Assembly (NCBI RefSeq): GCF_964204865.1
Contig: NC_135258.1
Location: 6,997,001 to 7,061,000 of the forward strand
DNA length: 64,000 nt
Source of the DNA: Styela clava
Lineage: Eukaryota; Chordata; Ascidiacea; Stolidobranchia; Styelidae
Reading direction: 5' to 3'
Under the pieces are notes generated by a model. That model searched no databases. It was not told the origin of the DNA and worked only from the letters and a program-made list of their open reading frames with translations. The translations under genes and the position numbers were made by a program. How positions within the stretch are numbered: the first letter of the stretch is position 1; each line of letters starts with the position of its first letter. Shown piece after piece: positions 24,471 to 36,498 of the stretch.

Positions 24471-24935
24471 GCAAATATTCAACTTGTTGTGAATCTAATG
24501 AACTAAAAGATGTTTACTCTGTAGTAATGATTAATCAGCGATAAGTTAACGGTGTCGGCTCAATTAGAATCAGTAAGACGATTGGGTGTTCAATAATTGT
24601 CCAAGCATCGTTTCAAACCTTGACTCGTTTATGGTAGTTGAACTTGCGATCATTGGCCACGTGTATAAATTTGAGTAAAAATTCACATATAGTGCTTCAA
24701 AAAATGAAAGAAGGATATATTTAAATACAAAACATGAAAATTGAAACTCGCCTAGAATGCATATATATATATACATATACATATATATATGAGCCAAACA
24801 TACTCAAAATTTTAAGAACACGACCTTAAAGGCCATCATTACAAAATTCATATATTTGAACAAAATCCATAAATTTACATCGCAGTTCTTAGGTTGACTT
24901 GATACATAGCATTCATAGAATAAGTATTATTAAAA

Positions 24936-27900
24936 TTATTTTGACATCTGGCATAATACACCATATGCTATTTGAAAACGATGCCAATTCTCCATTCCTG
25001 TGGTTCTATACGTATCATCATCGACAACAAGTATGACATTACTGATAGACGATTGACGGGAATTATCGTACTTTATTGGAAATGTTACTCTCCATTTTGA
25101 AAATACATCTTGTGGTGTAGTTTCGCCTGTCTGCAAAATGAATGATAAAACCCTTCAGCTGTAAGATTAATTTCAGACGTAAACCCGCTGTAAATACGGA
25201 AACTAAATTTTCCTCTTCACGAAGGAGGGCATTCAAATAATAATTGGGGCCATGCACATGAGGCTTGTTGAGACAGTTACAGCAGTGCTCAAAATATTTA
25301 TCTAATTTGACTAAATTTTCAATTTCGTTCGTTTTATCACCTGTGCGATTCAAGGATATTTTATAACTCGTTTTGAGATGAGTACTATAATAACTGTATT
25401 CGCAAAAAACTTGATATACCATGGTATTGTCTCACTCTGAATCTATTGAAAATATTCTAAATAAATTGCGTTACAGAAGCAATGTTTAATATAATATTTT
25501 TTTATTATAGTCATCTCCATTAACACGTGACTTGGTGATTAAATTTCATTTTTGATGAACAATTTACTGACAGACAGAATGAAAGTTGAAACTAAACAAA
25601 TTTCGGTTCCACTTCGGTATGCAATCTCAATCATAAAAACTTCTTCGGAACGTGGCCTCACTTGCTTAATTAGGGTGATATCAATCACATACGAAAGTGG
25701 CACGTTTAATCTCATAAAGACATTCTAATAGCATTTAGTTCTTAATCTTAACTAGTCCGTCAAAATCGGGCCTAAACATTGTTTTGGGACATTTAGAAAT
25801 GATGTCGATGTTATAAATAATGATACCCAGGTGGGTGTGGAGTATATAATGTTGAGCAATTTTTTCTATGGGGTGTACTAGGGTATTGTGTATTGAACTG
25901 CAGGTCCTTTCTCCTTGTTTACTTTCTATTCCGGATCCGTAAGTGGATGTTGCCACAAGGATGCGTGACTGAGATAGTATTATGAAGATAAATAAAAAAA
26001 ATAACACAATGTCTTACATCTTATTTCACCATCCGTATATCATTCATTGTCGAGAATATTATTGAAATCATAAAATCTAAAACCCGTTTTCGTGAATTTT
26101 TGTTGTAGCTGATTTCGAGGGATATTATGACAACAGGCAAGAGAAGCACAGTCACCTCTTTTAGTTCATGACAGGGTTTCCTAAAAGGGAACCCCGGCTT
26201 CATGGGATGCCACTGATCGGTTATCTGGGAGCACGAACAAACAGATGGAATTGCGAATATATAATAACAATGTATTTTTATAGAAGAGAAAAAGCGTGTT
26301 GAGAGTCTTTGGTAGTTTAAAAGCATTGGCATGGAACATAAGAATGAACTACATTCTTTCCCAGAGATATACTATAAAATGTAGCGATTTTCTCACTCTT
26401 GTTCTCGTGATAGCATTATCTTTCATTGCATTGTCGTGATCATCCCGCTGCATAACAATCCTTGCTAACAAATAATTGACTGTTCTCCATTGGGTGTATA
26501 TCTACTTGAACCACTGCCGACTACATCGGTAGGCTTGTATTGTTAATTGCAACAAAAGCGGGTATTTTGAAATAGTACTCTTTATTTTACGCGTATGTTT
26601 CAACTGTATTTCCATATATATGAGTCGCGACCCAAAGCTGGGTTCAACAAATACCTAAAAGTTATTGATTTTATTTCCTAGTAAATTTGGTGCTTCTGTA
26701 GTTTGTGCACCAAGATGGCGCACAACCTGAACATAGTATTGTAACAGGTTAGGGTTCAGGTTGTGCGCCATAATGGTGCACAGATTTGACGAAAACCACT
26801 AATACAAATATCAAGCCGTAAAAAAAATTGCTCAAGGCTGCAAACTCCACACCCATGTAGAAATGATGGGCAATGACCCCAAGATGAATAATCACAAATA
26901 AAAAAAACTTTATGTCTCAAAACAAGGTTGGGTCCAAAAAGACCCCTTATCTGCCGGACTATAAACCTGTCATCGTTGAATTAGAATTAGGGTGATACTA
27001 AAATACCTGAGATCACAAACGCTGGGATCACATACCAAAATGGCTCTCACATTTCTTAGTGACAAAAACAAAAAATCACACCGTTAAATTGACAGTCGTT
27101 CCAATCCAAATGAATACATACAACCTTCCCTCCGGTAACCTTGCTTGTATAGCTTCCACGACTTCATCATATCCTTCTTTGTCTTTTATATTAGCAACGA
27201 CCATATCGTTTTTCTTACAAAAAGCATCAGCTTCATCATAGATCATCTTTTTAATAAAATTGATCTCAATCCAAAATATATCTCCATCATCGGTTATGTA
27301 TGTTCCTTCATAAAACAAAAAATAGTTTAATTTTAAAGCGATGCTTATATTCTGAAAATGGTTACAGATACCCAGCCAATGAAACGTAAAAAGCGGCATT
27401 GGGGGATTCCGTTTCACAACATCCGGTATACAAAGCACCCCCTAATATGGAAACCTATGCAGTGCATTTAACCACACACTGAACGTGGATAAATATAAAG
27501 ATATAATTTGAAAATTTAATCATAAACGAGACTTTTTGGATTCGAATGGATTGGAATGTAAATTCTGTGCCATTGCTTATATATATATGAAAGCATCAAA
27601 ATTTCTCTAAAAGCAATTAATTAGTCTGATCGCTCACCAAATAAATGTTTAAAGCCACGTTTCCCAACCAATCCTCCATGGGGAGGAATTGTGTCGTTCT
27701 TGAGGGAGGAATTTTGCTTTATATTTACTGTGTGGTATATCTAATATTCTTTAGGTATTCGATATTTTGAGTTCCCAAATAAGCGAAGGGTGAATTAACG
27801 GAAAAGGTTGGGAATCACTGGTTTAAAGGATACTGGGTTCTGTAAATGTGAATATAACGTACTGAGTTTATACCAAATACCACCCATTATGACTGTTATG

Positions 27901-30900
27901 AAAGAAGAAACAAGTTTGAAACGATTAACGCTAAATGGAAACTTTGAGTGTTGCCCACTCTAACCCTATCATGCAGTTTAGCACACTGATTAGGTTCTCA
28001 AGAATTATGCAATCTAAATTTTAAGACGTGGCACGAAAGAAAGACCATTATGTAACAAACGTTTGTTATATGATGCGACAAAACTACACGGTACTTACAG
28101 GTAATAACAGTGGTACCATAAATGAGATTCCCGATCTTTTTAATTGGATATTAGGGTACTCCCGAAGTATGTGAACCAAGATGGCGGACACCGGAACGTA
28201 GTATGTGTACTAGTGGAGGGTTAGGCCATAATTTCAGGTACAAATACTACGAGAGTCACTTGGCTAATTGCCGAATTAGTAATAGAACTAAAACAAAGTA
28301 AATGGGAATAAAATTAAGGCCTAACCCTAACCTGGTACACATACTACGTTCCGGTGTCCGCCATCTTGGTACACATACTCTGGAAGTACCGGTATTAAAA
28401 CCTTGGGTGTCGATGTTCGATTTGATTCCCTGCGCACCTTCCCCCAGTAAAACTGTGTAATTATCTTCTCTTTTTTTTCATTTTTGTATATGGTTGTTTT
28501 TACAGATTGAAAACAATAAAATTGACTTGAGTTGTTTTTGTATTAATTTCATACTATTCTGCTAACGGCAGACTTAATACACGATAAGCCAACTTGAAAA
28601 ACATCAAATGTCTAAGTTAGTGTACCTTTGGCAAAAGAATTCACAGCTGATATCAAGCGATTTATATCAGTTTTCAATTCATCACCCTTTGTTTTCTCTT
28701 TACCTAATGCAGCGTGTGTCTTGTTCAGCTCTTGCTTGTTCAACTGGTGACCTGAAATAAACAATTTCTAATGTTTATATCATAGTTGCAAACTCTAAAA
28801 TTAAAAATATTACTGGAACAAAAGGGCAATAATCAAATATACGGACATGGAGGCCAGAAGGGAGTAGTAGGGTATGTAATAATTCACAGTAACAGCACGG
28901 TACCGTAGTCTTTTTGACTTCGTCTGACAAAGAAATCGCCACAACAGCAATAAAAAACCAAAATCAATCTACAGGCGCATTTCATGTCCAATAATTGTCG
29001 TCTACTAACTTCTACATTTTTATTTAAGCTGGAGAACTAAAAGTCACTAAGTATTGTATCATCAGTTGCTTATCGGCTATTCAGTTACATTGATTGTGAA
29101 AAGTAGACATAGTTGTGTGTTCGAGTTAGTTCGGTAAAGCATCTTCTGTAGGTGTTGTTAATCATCAAATACGTAAATTAAAATAGAGCAATGAAAAGGA
29201 TTAATTCATAATTAGCATCCTTTTAGTTGCAAATATCTGGTTAGTATTATCTAATTTATAGGTACAAATATGTTAGGCGTATAATCGGTCGTATATCCCA
29301 AAAGGATTTGGTTTTTCACAAACACAGTATATACATGGACGAAGCGCAAACGAAAACCATATTTTTCAATACAAAATTGTCAAAACTTTCATAAGCATGA
29401 AGAAAACCTAAGACCAATTACATTCATTACTATCTTTCACATTTAACACAGATGGTTCAGACCAGTTTCCACGTCACCAATTCGAATGCGGACACATTTG
29501 GATCGTTTTGCAAATTGTTGTGAAAAATTGACCTTTTTTACTGCAACTAATGGGACAATCAAATGTAAATTCTCAGTGCTTAAAGGCGGTAGGAGGCTAT
29601 TTCTTTTATTATTCCAAATTTTCTCCGAGCCCTTGTATATCGCATAAGAGAAACTCTTTAATATGACTTTCAGTCCCATATGTTTGGCATTGCTCTTTCG
29701 TTTTAGAAAGTATCAGTTATAAAGTCAAGTAAACTTAGACTCACGAATAACTAATCCCAATATCAATCCAAGGCCAACGAGAATTAGTGAAACTTTCAAC
29801 ACGGTTACTAGAGGAAGTTTTCTGCAGCTGTTGCTTAATCCTGCAGAATGAACAGAATCGTTATATGGACTATATGTAAAAAGAACAATTGTACAACATA
29901 ACAAACACGGGGATGACTAAGATATTGATCTACAAGTCCTTTTTTCTTGTCTACTTCCTACTTCGGATTCGTATGTGGGCGTTGCCGTAGGAATACTTGA
30001 ACTAGATAGTATTAAATAAGGATAACGCGGAAAACATTATGTTATTCTTATTTAATATTATTCAATATAATAAAGAGATTTATTTACAGTTGGATAAATA
30101 GTACGAAATCGCTATGAAAAATAAACAAAGCAATGTGAATAGATAACAACTGATTACCTGCTTATGTATAACTTAATTTCGACTGTCAACTCTCGATTCT
30201 AGGAGGCTGCGCAAATATTTTAGCGCAGTTGAGTAAGTAAATTTTATTTCCTGAATTAAAAAGTCTTTAATTTGACTTTGTTCTGACATTTGATAGAAAA
30301 TATTTCCAATCAAATGACACCAATACACAAAGTGTGGATCGTTTTGCTAAATTCTTGTTGTTGTTATTGTTGAAAAAGGCGTTCATCTCTGAGGCTCATT
30401 TCAATTTTATTTTGAATGATATGGAACTTGAAATTTTAATCAAATTATTGCTAACCATACGGATATTGCGCAGCATCGTGACATCACGTGTTTGTCATTA
30501 TTCGACTGCTCAACTACGCAGTCTTACCGCACTGGTACCGATGCGGATCGCTTCGACGATGTGACCTAATTTGCAATTTTGATTTGAAGTTTTTGAAATA
30601 TCAGATTGCGGGTTTCAGTATATGTCGCATAGGCTACTCGCACTGTTGTTAGTCATTGCGCCTTAGTCAACTTATTGCTAACCATACGGATATTGCGCAG
30701 CATCGTGACATCACGTGTTTGTCATTATTCGACTGCTCAACTACGCAGCCTTACCGCACTGGTACCGATGCGGATCGCTTCGACGATGTGACCTAATTTG
30801 CAATTTTGATTTGAAGTTTTTGAAATATCAGATTGCGGGTTTCAGTATATGTCGCATAGGCTACTCGCACTGTTGTTAGTCATTGCGCCTTTGTCAACTT

Positions 30901-31201
30901 AGTGAGCATAGCTCTCTTGTTTTTCGACGCAAAGTTGACGTTTCGTTGTCCTGCTTACGTAAGCGATCCCACGCACAAGACTGTCAAACCAAATAATACG
31001 AGTTAAACCTGCATCAAAGTGTTTACCTTGTTCTCCATTTTCATCGTGTATCTCGCCGTCTAATCTACGTCTCTGTGAAGGATCTACAATGATAAATAAT
31101 TCTTTATTACGTAGATGAAAGGAATCGTTACATTACTGTTCAAATGGATACTTCATACCTGCTTTGTTTATATCTTCTGGTGCAGATTTTCCGTTGTCCA
31201 T
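24936..31201 (-). CDS. C-type lectin-like type II membrane protein, copy B
   Basis: Six exons on the minus strand join to 246 codons plus stop: 31201-31159, 31083-31027, 29840-29745, 28751-28626, 27305-27082, 25130-24936. Intron phases are 1,1,1,1,0. Residues 1-33 are a polar cytoplasmic part without tyrosine. A membrane span follows at about 42-64. Residues 66-107 form a hydrophilic stalk with the sequon NKT. Residues 108-246 form a CTLD (FWIEINF, AFCKKNDMVVANI, WIGTTVNL, GVLCQMSK). Only the outer cysteine pair of a CTLD is visible, and EPN/WND calcium-site motifs are absent. With no signal peptide and an N-terminal anchor, type II topology is inferred. Copy C at 36499-44375 matches exon for exon. 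Ligand unknown. Confidence 0.82.
26704..26782. repeat. Small palindromic repeat in intron 5 of gene B
   Basis: TGTGCACCAAGATGGCGCAC at the left and its near-complement GTGCGCCATAATGGTGCACA at the right enclose a short AT-rich loop with TAACAGGTTAGGGTTCAGG. The CCAAGATGGCG wording resembles the MITE at 12579-12802, and it may be a miniature relative. Confidence 0.6.
27647..27828. mobile_element. 166-bp hAT MITE in intron 4 of gene B
   Basis: The element is 27655-27820. Ends CCACGTTTCCCAACC and GGTTGGGAATCACTG are flanked by a perfect duplication GTTTAAAG (27647-27654 and 27821-27828). Its termini resemble those of the hAT at 5790-9443 (CAGCGTTTCCCAACC), so that family may have mobilised it. 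Confidence 0.85.
28154..28390. mobile_element. Palindromic MITE with CCAAGATGGCGGAC, second copy
   Basis: Left end GGGTACTCCCGAAGTATGTG and right end CACATACTCTGGAAGTACC form long inverted repeats, each with the CCAAGATGGCGGAC block. The interior shares GGTTAGGCCATAATTTCAGG wording with the copy at 12579-12802. Flanks GGATATTA and GGTATTAA fit a decayed duplication. It lies in intron 4 of gene B. Confidence 0.78.
30445..30898. repeat. 227-bp tandem duplication in intron 2 of gene B
   Basis: Units 30445-30671 and 30672-30898 are nearly identical (TTATTGCTAACCATACGG to GCGCCTTAGTCAAC). Copy A carries a single unit at about 794-1016, so the duplication arose in B after the A/B split. Confidence 0.85.
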
Positions 31202-31269
31202 TCTCTAATCTCAGTAGTAAACATATCAGTCAAAACGACAATTTTGTAAAATAGACAAATTTCTAAAAC

Positions 31270-31370
31270 CAATCAATCAATCATTTATTTGTCATCACAA
31301 AAACAAGTTCAAATGGAAACGGATACAATGAATAAATGGGACCTAAGGAGGTCTTTAAGCAGCGATAAAG
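31270..31370 (-). mobile_element. LINE 3'-end insertion shared with copy A
   Basis: Same roughly 100-bp (ATTG)n-tailed block as 1388-1488, upstream of exon 1 of gene B, and absent from the corresponding place in copy C. Confidence 0.6.
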
Positions 31371-31992
31371 TATATGTTATTTGTACTAGATGTTGGAACA
31401 CTGGCAAGATGTGAGACTTCAACCAATTCACCCAGAGTTCCTGGGCATTCCTATTTCTAAACAAGTATATTTTGTTCATCTACTTATTTTTTCACAGTTC
31501 GAGCTTATAGCCTAAATTTTATTTTGTATGTTTTGTCTCTTATCAAGATTTTTATTTGAACATTTCCCCTTTTTCAACTCTCGATGATAAAACCATGGCG
31601 ACAAATCCTTCCAATTCAAAAACAAATTAGGGCTGATTTTTACTTCATGTTTATCTGAAATAAATGAGTCATCATTCTGTCAAATATTTAACTCATATCA
31701 TGGAAATTTCACTAGAGCCACAGTTCGACATACGAACATTAGGTGGTTATATATTCAACAAACGGCTGCATAAACCAGGTATAAATACCCCACTGTTCCA
31801 TCTGTACGGACTCTAACAAATAAATAAGTTCAAGATTGGCATTCAGATAAGAAAAGAAATTCGATATTCAAAGCGAAAGTGATGACGTTCGATTTGTAAT
31901 ATATTTAATGATTTAAAATTGGTTTAAATTATCACAGAGCGTTCAATACAGAAAGGTGAATATATATTCTATATAATTTGTTTTTATTCCAG

Positions 31993-32130
31993 GTGTATGT
32001 TGTATATCACTGTGACTTCCCTTCACAAATTCACATACAAAAATGCATTGAAACAAAATTAATGCCAAATCAAACTCGTTGCACAAGAAGCTATGAAGGC
32101 AGTAAATATTACATAGAACAATGCCCGTAG
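31993..32130 (+). other. Candidate orphan exon, cysteine-rich
   Basis: After a plausible acceptor (TTTTTATTCCAG) a 46-codon frame ends in TAG. It has four cysteines in a compact pattern (HCDF, QKCIE, TRCTRSY, EQCP) and a sequon NQT. The composition looks like a terminal exon of a secreted domain, but no upstream exon was found and no family is recognised. It may be a gene relic in the spacer of the inverted duplication, or chance. Confidence 0.25.
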
Positions 32131-32734
32131 AGGAATGCCCAAATAGAACTGAATGATTTAGTAATAGATGCCGCGTTTGTAGTCAAACGCGTTGCATGGA
32201 TTAGACAAAGTTTCATGAAACATTTGAAATATTAATTGATTTCCATGCATGTCGTACAAATGGCAACTTGAGTGAATAAGTTGAGAAATGAAAATTCAAA
32301 TTTACCCAATCAAATTTTGGTGTATTGCAGTCGGAATGTTTTATTGGTTAAATTATTTTTAAAAAAATGACGCATATCCGCTGGATTGTCCAAATAGAAG
32401 AACAAAGTATTGGCATTGCACAACTTGTAGTACAATGATAATTGTATAATATAGGATTTACATAAAAAAAAAATGAACAATCTTGACATCAGATGAGGCG
32501 AAATGTGAAATAGTCTTAAAATACTTCCAAAGCTATCTTTTAATAATTAATCATAGAAGTATAGTACTAGTAAGACTGCACCACTCTAGTTCTTACAAAT
32601 TGGCATTGAAGCATTTTCTCGGATGTTGACACATTCAGTATAGGAAAATAGTATAGGACTTACACATTTAAAGTATGAAACTTAACAAAAATGATCAGGG
32701 CCATGTTTCCAACACAAACATTCTTTCCTACAGT
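32131..32734. other. Spacer of the inverted duplication, nothing recognised
   Basis: AT-rich, without gene or repeat structure that I can define. Confidence 0.35.
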
Positions 32735-33250
32735 ATATATTGTGATATTAAATATTTTTTAACCTGTCTTTGAAGAGCTGGTGTGGTGGCATGCTTTTTA
32801 ACTCACTTGGTATATCATTGCCCATTTTTACTCCCTTGTATCTACAGCAATTTTGAGTTTCGGAACCTGACAAACGAGGTTAATAGAAAGAGTGTGTTCC
32901 GTTGATCTTGTATTGTAGTTGTGTATGTTATATGGCCTGGTAGAATAGCCATTAAATGAAGTGGTGAAGTGAAGTGGTGTATGATTTTTATTAAAACCAA
33001 ATTGGTACTTATTGATAAGCTTGTGATTTTGACAAAAGTCAATTAACTTGCGATATGAATTTTTTAAAAACAATAGTGATTGCTGGCAAAATAGAACTTG
33101 TTCTATAATTTGGCGGATTTATTTTATCTTCAGATTTAGAGAAAGGTATGACACGCACAAGCTTGACAGGTGATGGCATGAAGCCGATTCGTAATGAGGC
33201 GTTGAGGAAATGAGCAATGATCGGTGAAATGATATCAGCAAGGATTATGC
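32735..33250 (-). pseudogene. LINE reverse-transcriptase fragment with internal deletion
   Basis: On the minus strand the N-side of the reverse transcriptase (PSPVKLVRV, NYR, NKYQFGFNKNHT) runs from about 33230 to 32985. It then passes directly into C-terminal wording (RYKGVKMGNDIPSELKSM) near 32850-32770, so the palm with its catalytic residues is deleted. It shares wording with the LINE at 2155-3130 (same family). Confidence 0.65.
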
Positions 33251-33404
33251 AACTTCAATATTAAATAAAATGATTTTACAGAGATAAGAGCGATTCGAAC
33301 TAAATGGGAGAAGATGATCAAGTTATCACAGGTCAAGTAAGATGCAATGATCGACATTTGGTTTTAAATATACGTGAACGTAATATTTAAACTCAGCACA
33401 CAGC

Positions 33405-33473
33405 GACTCCGTGGCGCAGCGGTAGCGCGTCTGACTCCAGATCAGAAGGTTGCGTATTCAAATCACGGGTTCA
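33405..33473 (+). tRNA. tRNA-Trp(CCA)-like sequence, probably a pseudogene
   Basis: The first 50 or so bases match a eukaryotic tRNA-Trp very well: a D-arm with GGCGCAGCGGTAGCGC, and an anticodon arm CTGACTCCAGATCAG with a CCA anticodon. The T-arm reads GCGTATTCAAATCACGG, with weakened stem pairing. The 3' acceptor strand (GGTTCA) does not pair with the 5' GACTCCG and is about 3 bases short. The degraded 3' half suggests a pseudogene or the head of a tRNA-derived SINE. Confidence 0.6.
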
Positions 33474-33679
33474 TGGCTTATAATTCTATTTGTTTTTGCA
33501 TTCAGAACGCTACAAACTATTTCTGCAAATCCTTGGGAAAACGACTGATAGTTGAGAATTATTGAACTTCTGAAAAACGAGTCCTGAATTCCGCAAAAAA
33601 AAAACAAGCCGGTAGGCGCCCAGGGTCTCCGCTGACAGTTGTGGCCCTCACTCAGGCGACCGGTTACCATCCATAGAAA

Positions 33680-34699
33680 CTTGCATATCTAAAACGGCAG
33701 CGTGATTAAGTGAGTGGGTTACCAAGACTGCCAGTTCGTTTTTGGCACTGCGCGTTACGTGGACGTCCACGCGTGATTGATATACTGAAGCTAATAATCG
33801 TAATTATGTTCACTAAAATCCATGAGGCTTCCCGAATTTATGGCGTACCGAGGTGATGGAGGGCTTGTTCGAAAGAATAGTTTATTCCGCATGGGGTGGC
33901 GTTCTTGAAATTTTGATTTTCGTCTTGGTTTACGATAAATCAGCTTAAAATACAAGTAAATTCGAAGTTTTCCAACAATCGGCGCGTATTTTCGCTGCTT
34001 CCATGGAAACGAAACACTAATCCGTATTGTCACTGAAAAGCGCAATACTAGGTTTTTTATGTTTTTTTTACGGATCAGAATTTTTCCAATCTCGGATCAG
34101 TGTCTGAAAGACACGTCATATCCGAGTCGTATCGGTACTAACGCTTCGTAGTCATGTCGCGGGGTACGCAACAGTCATACATACTTCGGGGATTCCGTAT
34201 CCGCTATGCATTGCAAGGCAAAGACTTCGACCCCGAGCATCTGTACATGCTATGTGCCAAATAGCATGACGTCAGCCCAGGGCTTCCGTCAATGCCGTGC
34301 ATAGCATAGCTGGACTTCCACTGCCCCGGCTTCCGTACATACCGTGCGAAGACGTGCAACACGCACTTAGCACGACATTCACCGTAAAGCTTCCGATTCA
34401 TAATTTCCAGGGACTTTGGAGATGGTATTTTCTAATGTATGCTCTCGTTTATGGGGAGCGAGTTTGGGAGTCTTGGTTAGAAAAATCAAAGTTACCATTT
34501 TTTAGATAGCCGTTTAGGATTTGCTTTCAGTTGGTTCTTATCTCCAAAAGTTGCAAATTTCCAAATTTGGTTTCCATAAGAGTGAAGTATTCGATAGGGT
34601 TTTCTGTTGCTGTGTCTACTATATTGTCTTCATTAGAGTCCAGGTATTTGTCCTGTATGTCCATTTTTATTTCAACATCGGTTCCGCAGTACATTCAGA
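33680..34699. other. Spacer region, no gene recognised
   Basis: Moderately GC-richer than its surroundings, with several short chance frames on both strands. A run of related CTTCCGT... phrases (34195, 34285, 34328, 34388) suggests a decayed short repeat. Confidence 0.3.
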
Positions 34700-35268
34700 G
34701 GGGTTCCGTGAGTTAATAGGGTTTCTTAGGGGTTCCGCGTAAAGGAAAAATTGACTGCTGGGCCAGTAAAGTTGCAAAAAATGATTATTTTTCTTTTCCA
34801 TTTTTGGATGAATTTCTAAGTGAGTACTCCGAAGTTGAGGATACAGCCAAAATAAAAAATTAGAGTTGGATCATTTGAAGCTATTGAAGAAAAATTTCAA
34901 TCAGCATTAAACCTTCCGTGTCAATTTCCCAATACCTATTTGTGTGAATCAGCATTTTCTGCTTTAACAACTAGTAAAAACAAAAGAAGTTGTTTAAAGA
35001 GTGTAGACATGAGGATGGGAATTGCATTGAGCGCCGTGGAGCCACGATTCAAAAAGATTGCAAAGGAAATGCAAGAACAACCTAGGCATTGAATTCCACG
35101 CTTGTTACCTTCTTTCTATTTCGTTGTTGAAGTAGAAATATTTGAATAACAAATATTTCGTGTTTCGTGTATTTCTGTTTTTTTTTAAATTTTTGTTAAT
35201 TGGGACTCCATAAAAAACGAAAAATTATATCGGGGGTTCCACAATAACAAAAAGGTTGAAGAGCACTG
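34700..35268 (+). mobile_element. 5'-truncated hAT element with transposase C-terminus
   Basis: An open stretch from about 34862 to a stop at 35090-35092 reads like the hAT C-terminal dimerisation region: NTYLCESAFSALTTSKNK, then MRMGIALSAVEPRFKK, ending EQPRH. This pattern (YxCESxFSxL...LRxALSxIEPRI) is characteristic of ZBED5-like hAT transposases. The element appears to end at 35268 with AAAAAGGTTGAAGAGCACTG. The matching left end is missing, so it is truncated. Confidence 0.7.
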
Positions 35269-36498
35269 GTATAGACGCTACATCTAAACCAACAGGCAGA
35301 TTTAAAGGCGACCTGATAATAAGGGTCTCCTAGAGAGGAGATCCAATATTATAAGACCTAAAGTGACACCCTGATGAGTCGATTGTTCACCATTGTCCTG
35401 ACATACGCACCTGATTTCTATATCTTTGGGGAACTTCTAGTTCTGTAAATAATATGTAGAGGCAACCACTTTTCTGTGAGAATAAAAATGTGTGCTGTGG
35501 ATATGAGCGATAAAGTTGATGTCTTGAGATAAGGAGATAAAGGAATTTGTGTAACTATTCTTGGACGTTTGCGTCTAACATCTTGCTGTCGAATCATTCT
35601 CATCGCACTTAACACACCTCCGATGTCAAGAATAATAAAGAACCGCAGATTAAATAAACCAAAGAACAATGCCAAATTTGATATATTTGCATTAAATATT
35701 GCCGATGTATTGAATAGTTCTACGGCGTATAACTGCAATAACTTAGCGAGTCTCGAAAAAACGGCTTTGCATTATCCAACTGCATGCTTTTATTTTATAG
35801 AATATATATTCATCTTTCTTTATTGAACTCTCTGTGATAATTTAAACCAATTTTATACCATTAAATCTATTACAAATCGAACGTCAGTAATAAATGTAAT
35901 AAAATATAAAATAACTTTCGCTTTGAATAATTTAATTTCATGTTCTTGTCTGAATGCAAATCTTGAACTTATTTATTTGTTAGAGTCCGTGCAGATGGAA
36001 CAGTGGGGTATTTATACTTGGTTTATGCAGTCGTTTGTTAATTAGATAACCACCTAATGTTCGTATGTCGATCTGTCGCTCCAGTGAGATTTCCATGATA
36101 TGAGTTAAATATTTGACAGAATGATGACTCATTTATTTCAGATAAACATGAAGTAAAAATCAACCGGAATTTTTTTTTTTGAATTGGAATGATTTGCCGC
36201 CATGGTTTTATCATCGAGAGTTGAAAAAGGGGAAATGTTCAAATAAAATTCTTGATAAGAGACAAAACATACAAAGTAAAATTTAAGCTATATGCTCGAC
36301 TTAATAAAAAATAATTAATGAACAAAATATACTGTAGAAATAAGAATGCCCAGGAACTTTATGAGAATTGGTTAACGTCTCACATCTTGTCAGTTGTCCA
36401 ACATCTAGTACAAATAACATATTGTTTTTAGAAATTGATGTATTTTACAAACAGATTGTTTAACCTTCAAGTTATATGTTGACTACTGAGATTAGACA

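Larger units (their letters stand above)
24240..31980 (-). repeat. Left arm of large inverted duplication (gene B arm)
   Basis: Read on the minus strand this arm aligns, with insertions and deletions, to 35840-45790 on the plus strand. It covers upstream sequence, all six lectin exons, introns and about 700 bp of 3' flank (for example AAGATGTTTACTCTG near 24510 against its complement near 45480). The arm is shorter than its partner because it lacks the exon amplification and several insertions. Confidence 0.8.

Noticed and set aside
25063..25422. 119-codon minus-strand open frame between exons 5 and 6 of gene B
   Set aside because: It overlaps exon 6 and continues into the intron. The homologous stretch in copy C (about 43790-43930) is recognisable as DNA, but a one-base length difference breaks any shared frame, so it is conserved intron rather than an exon.
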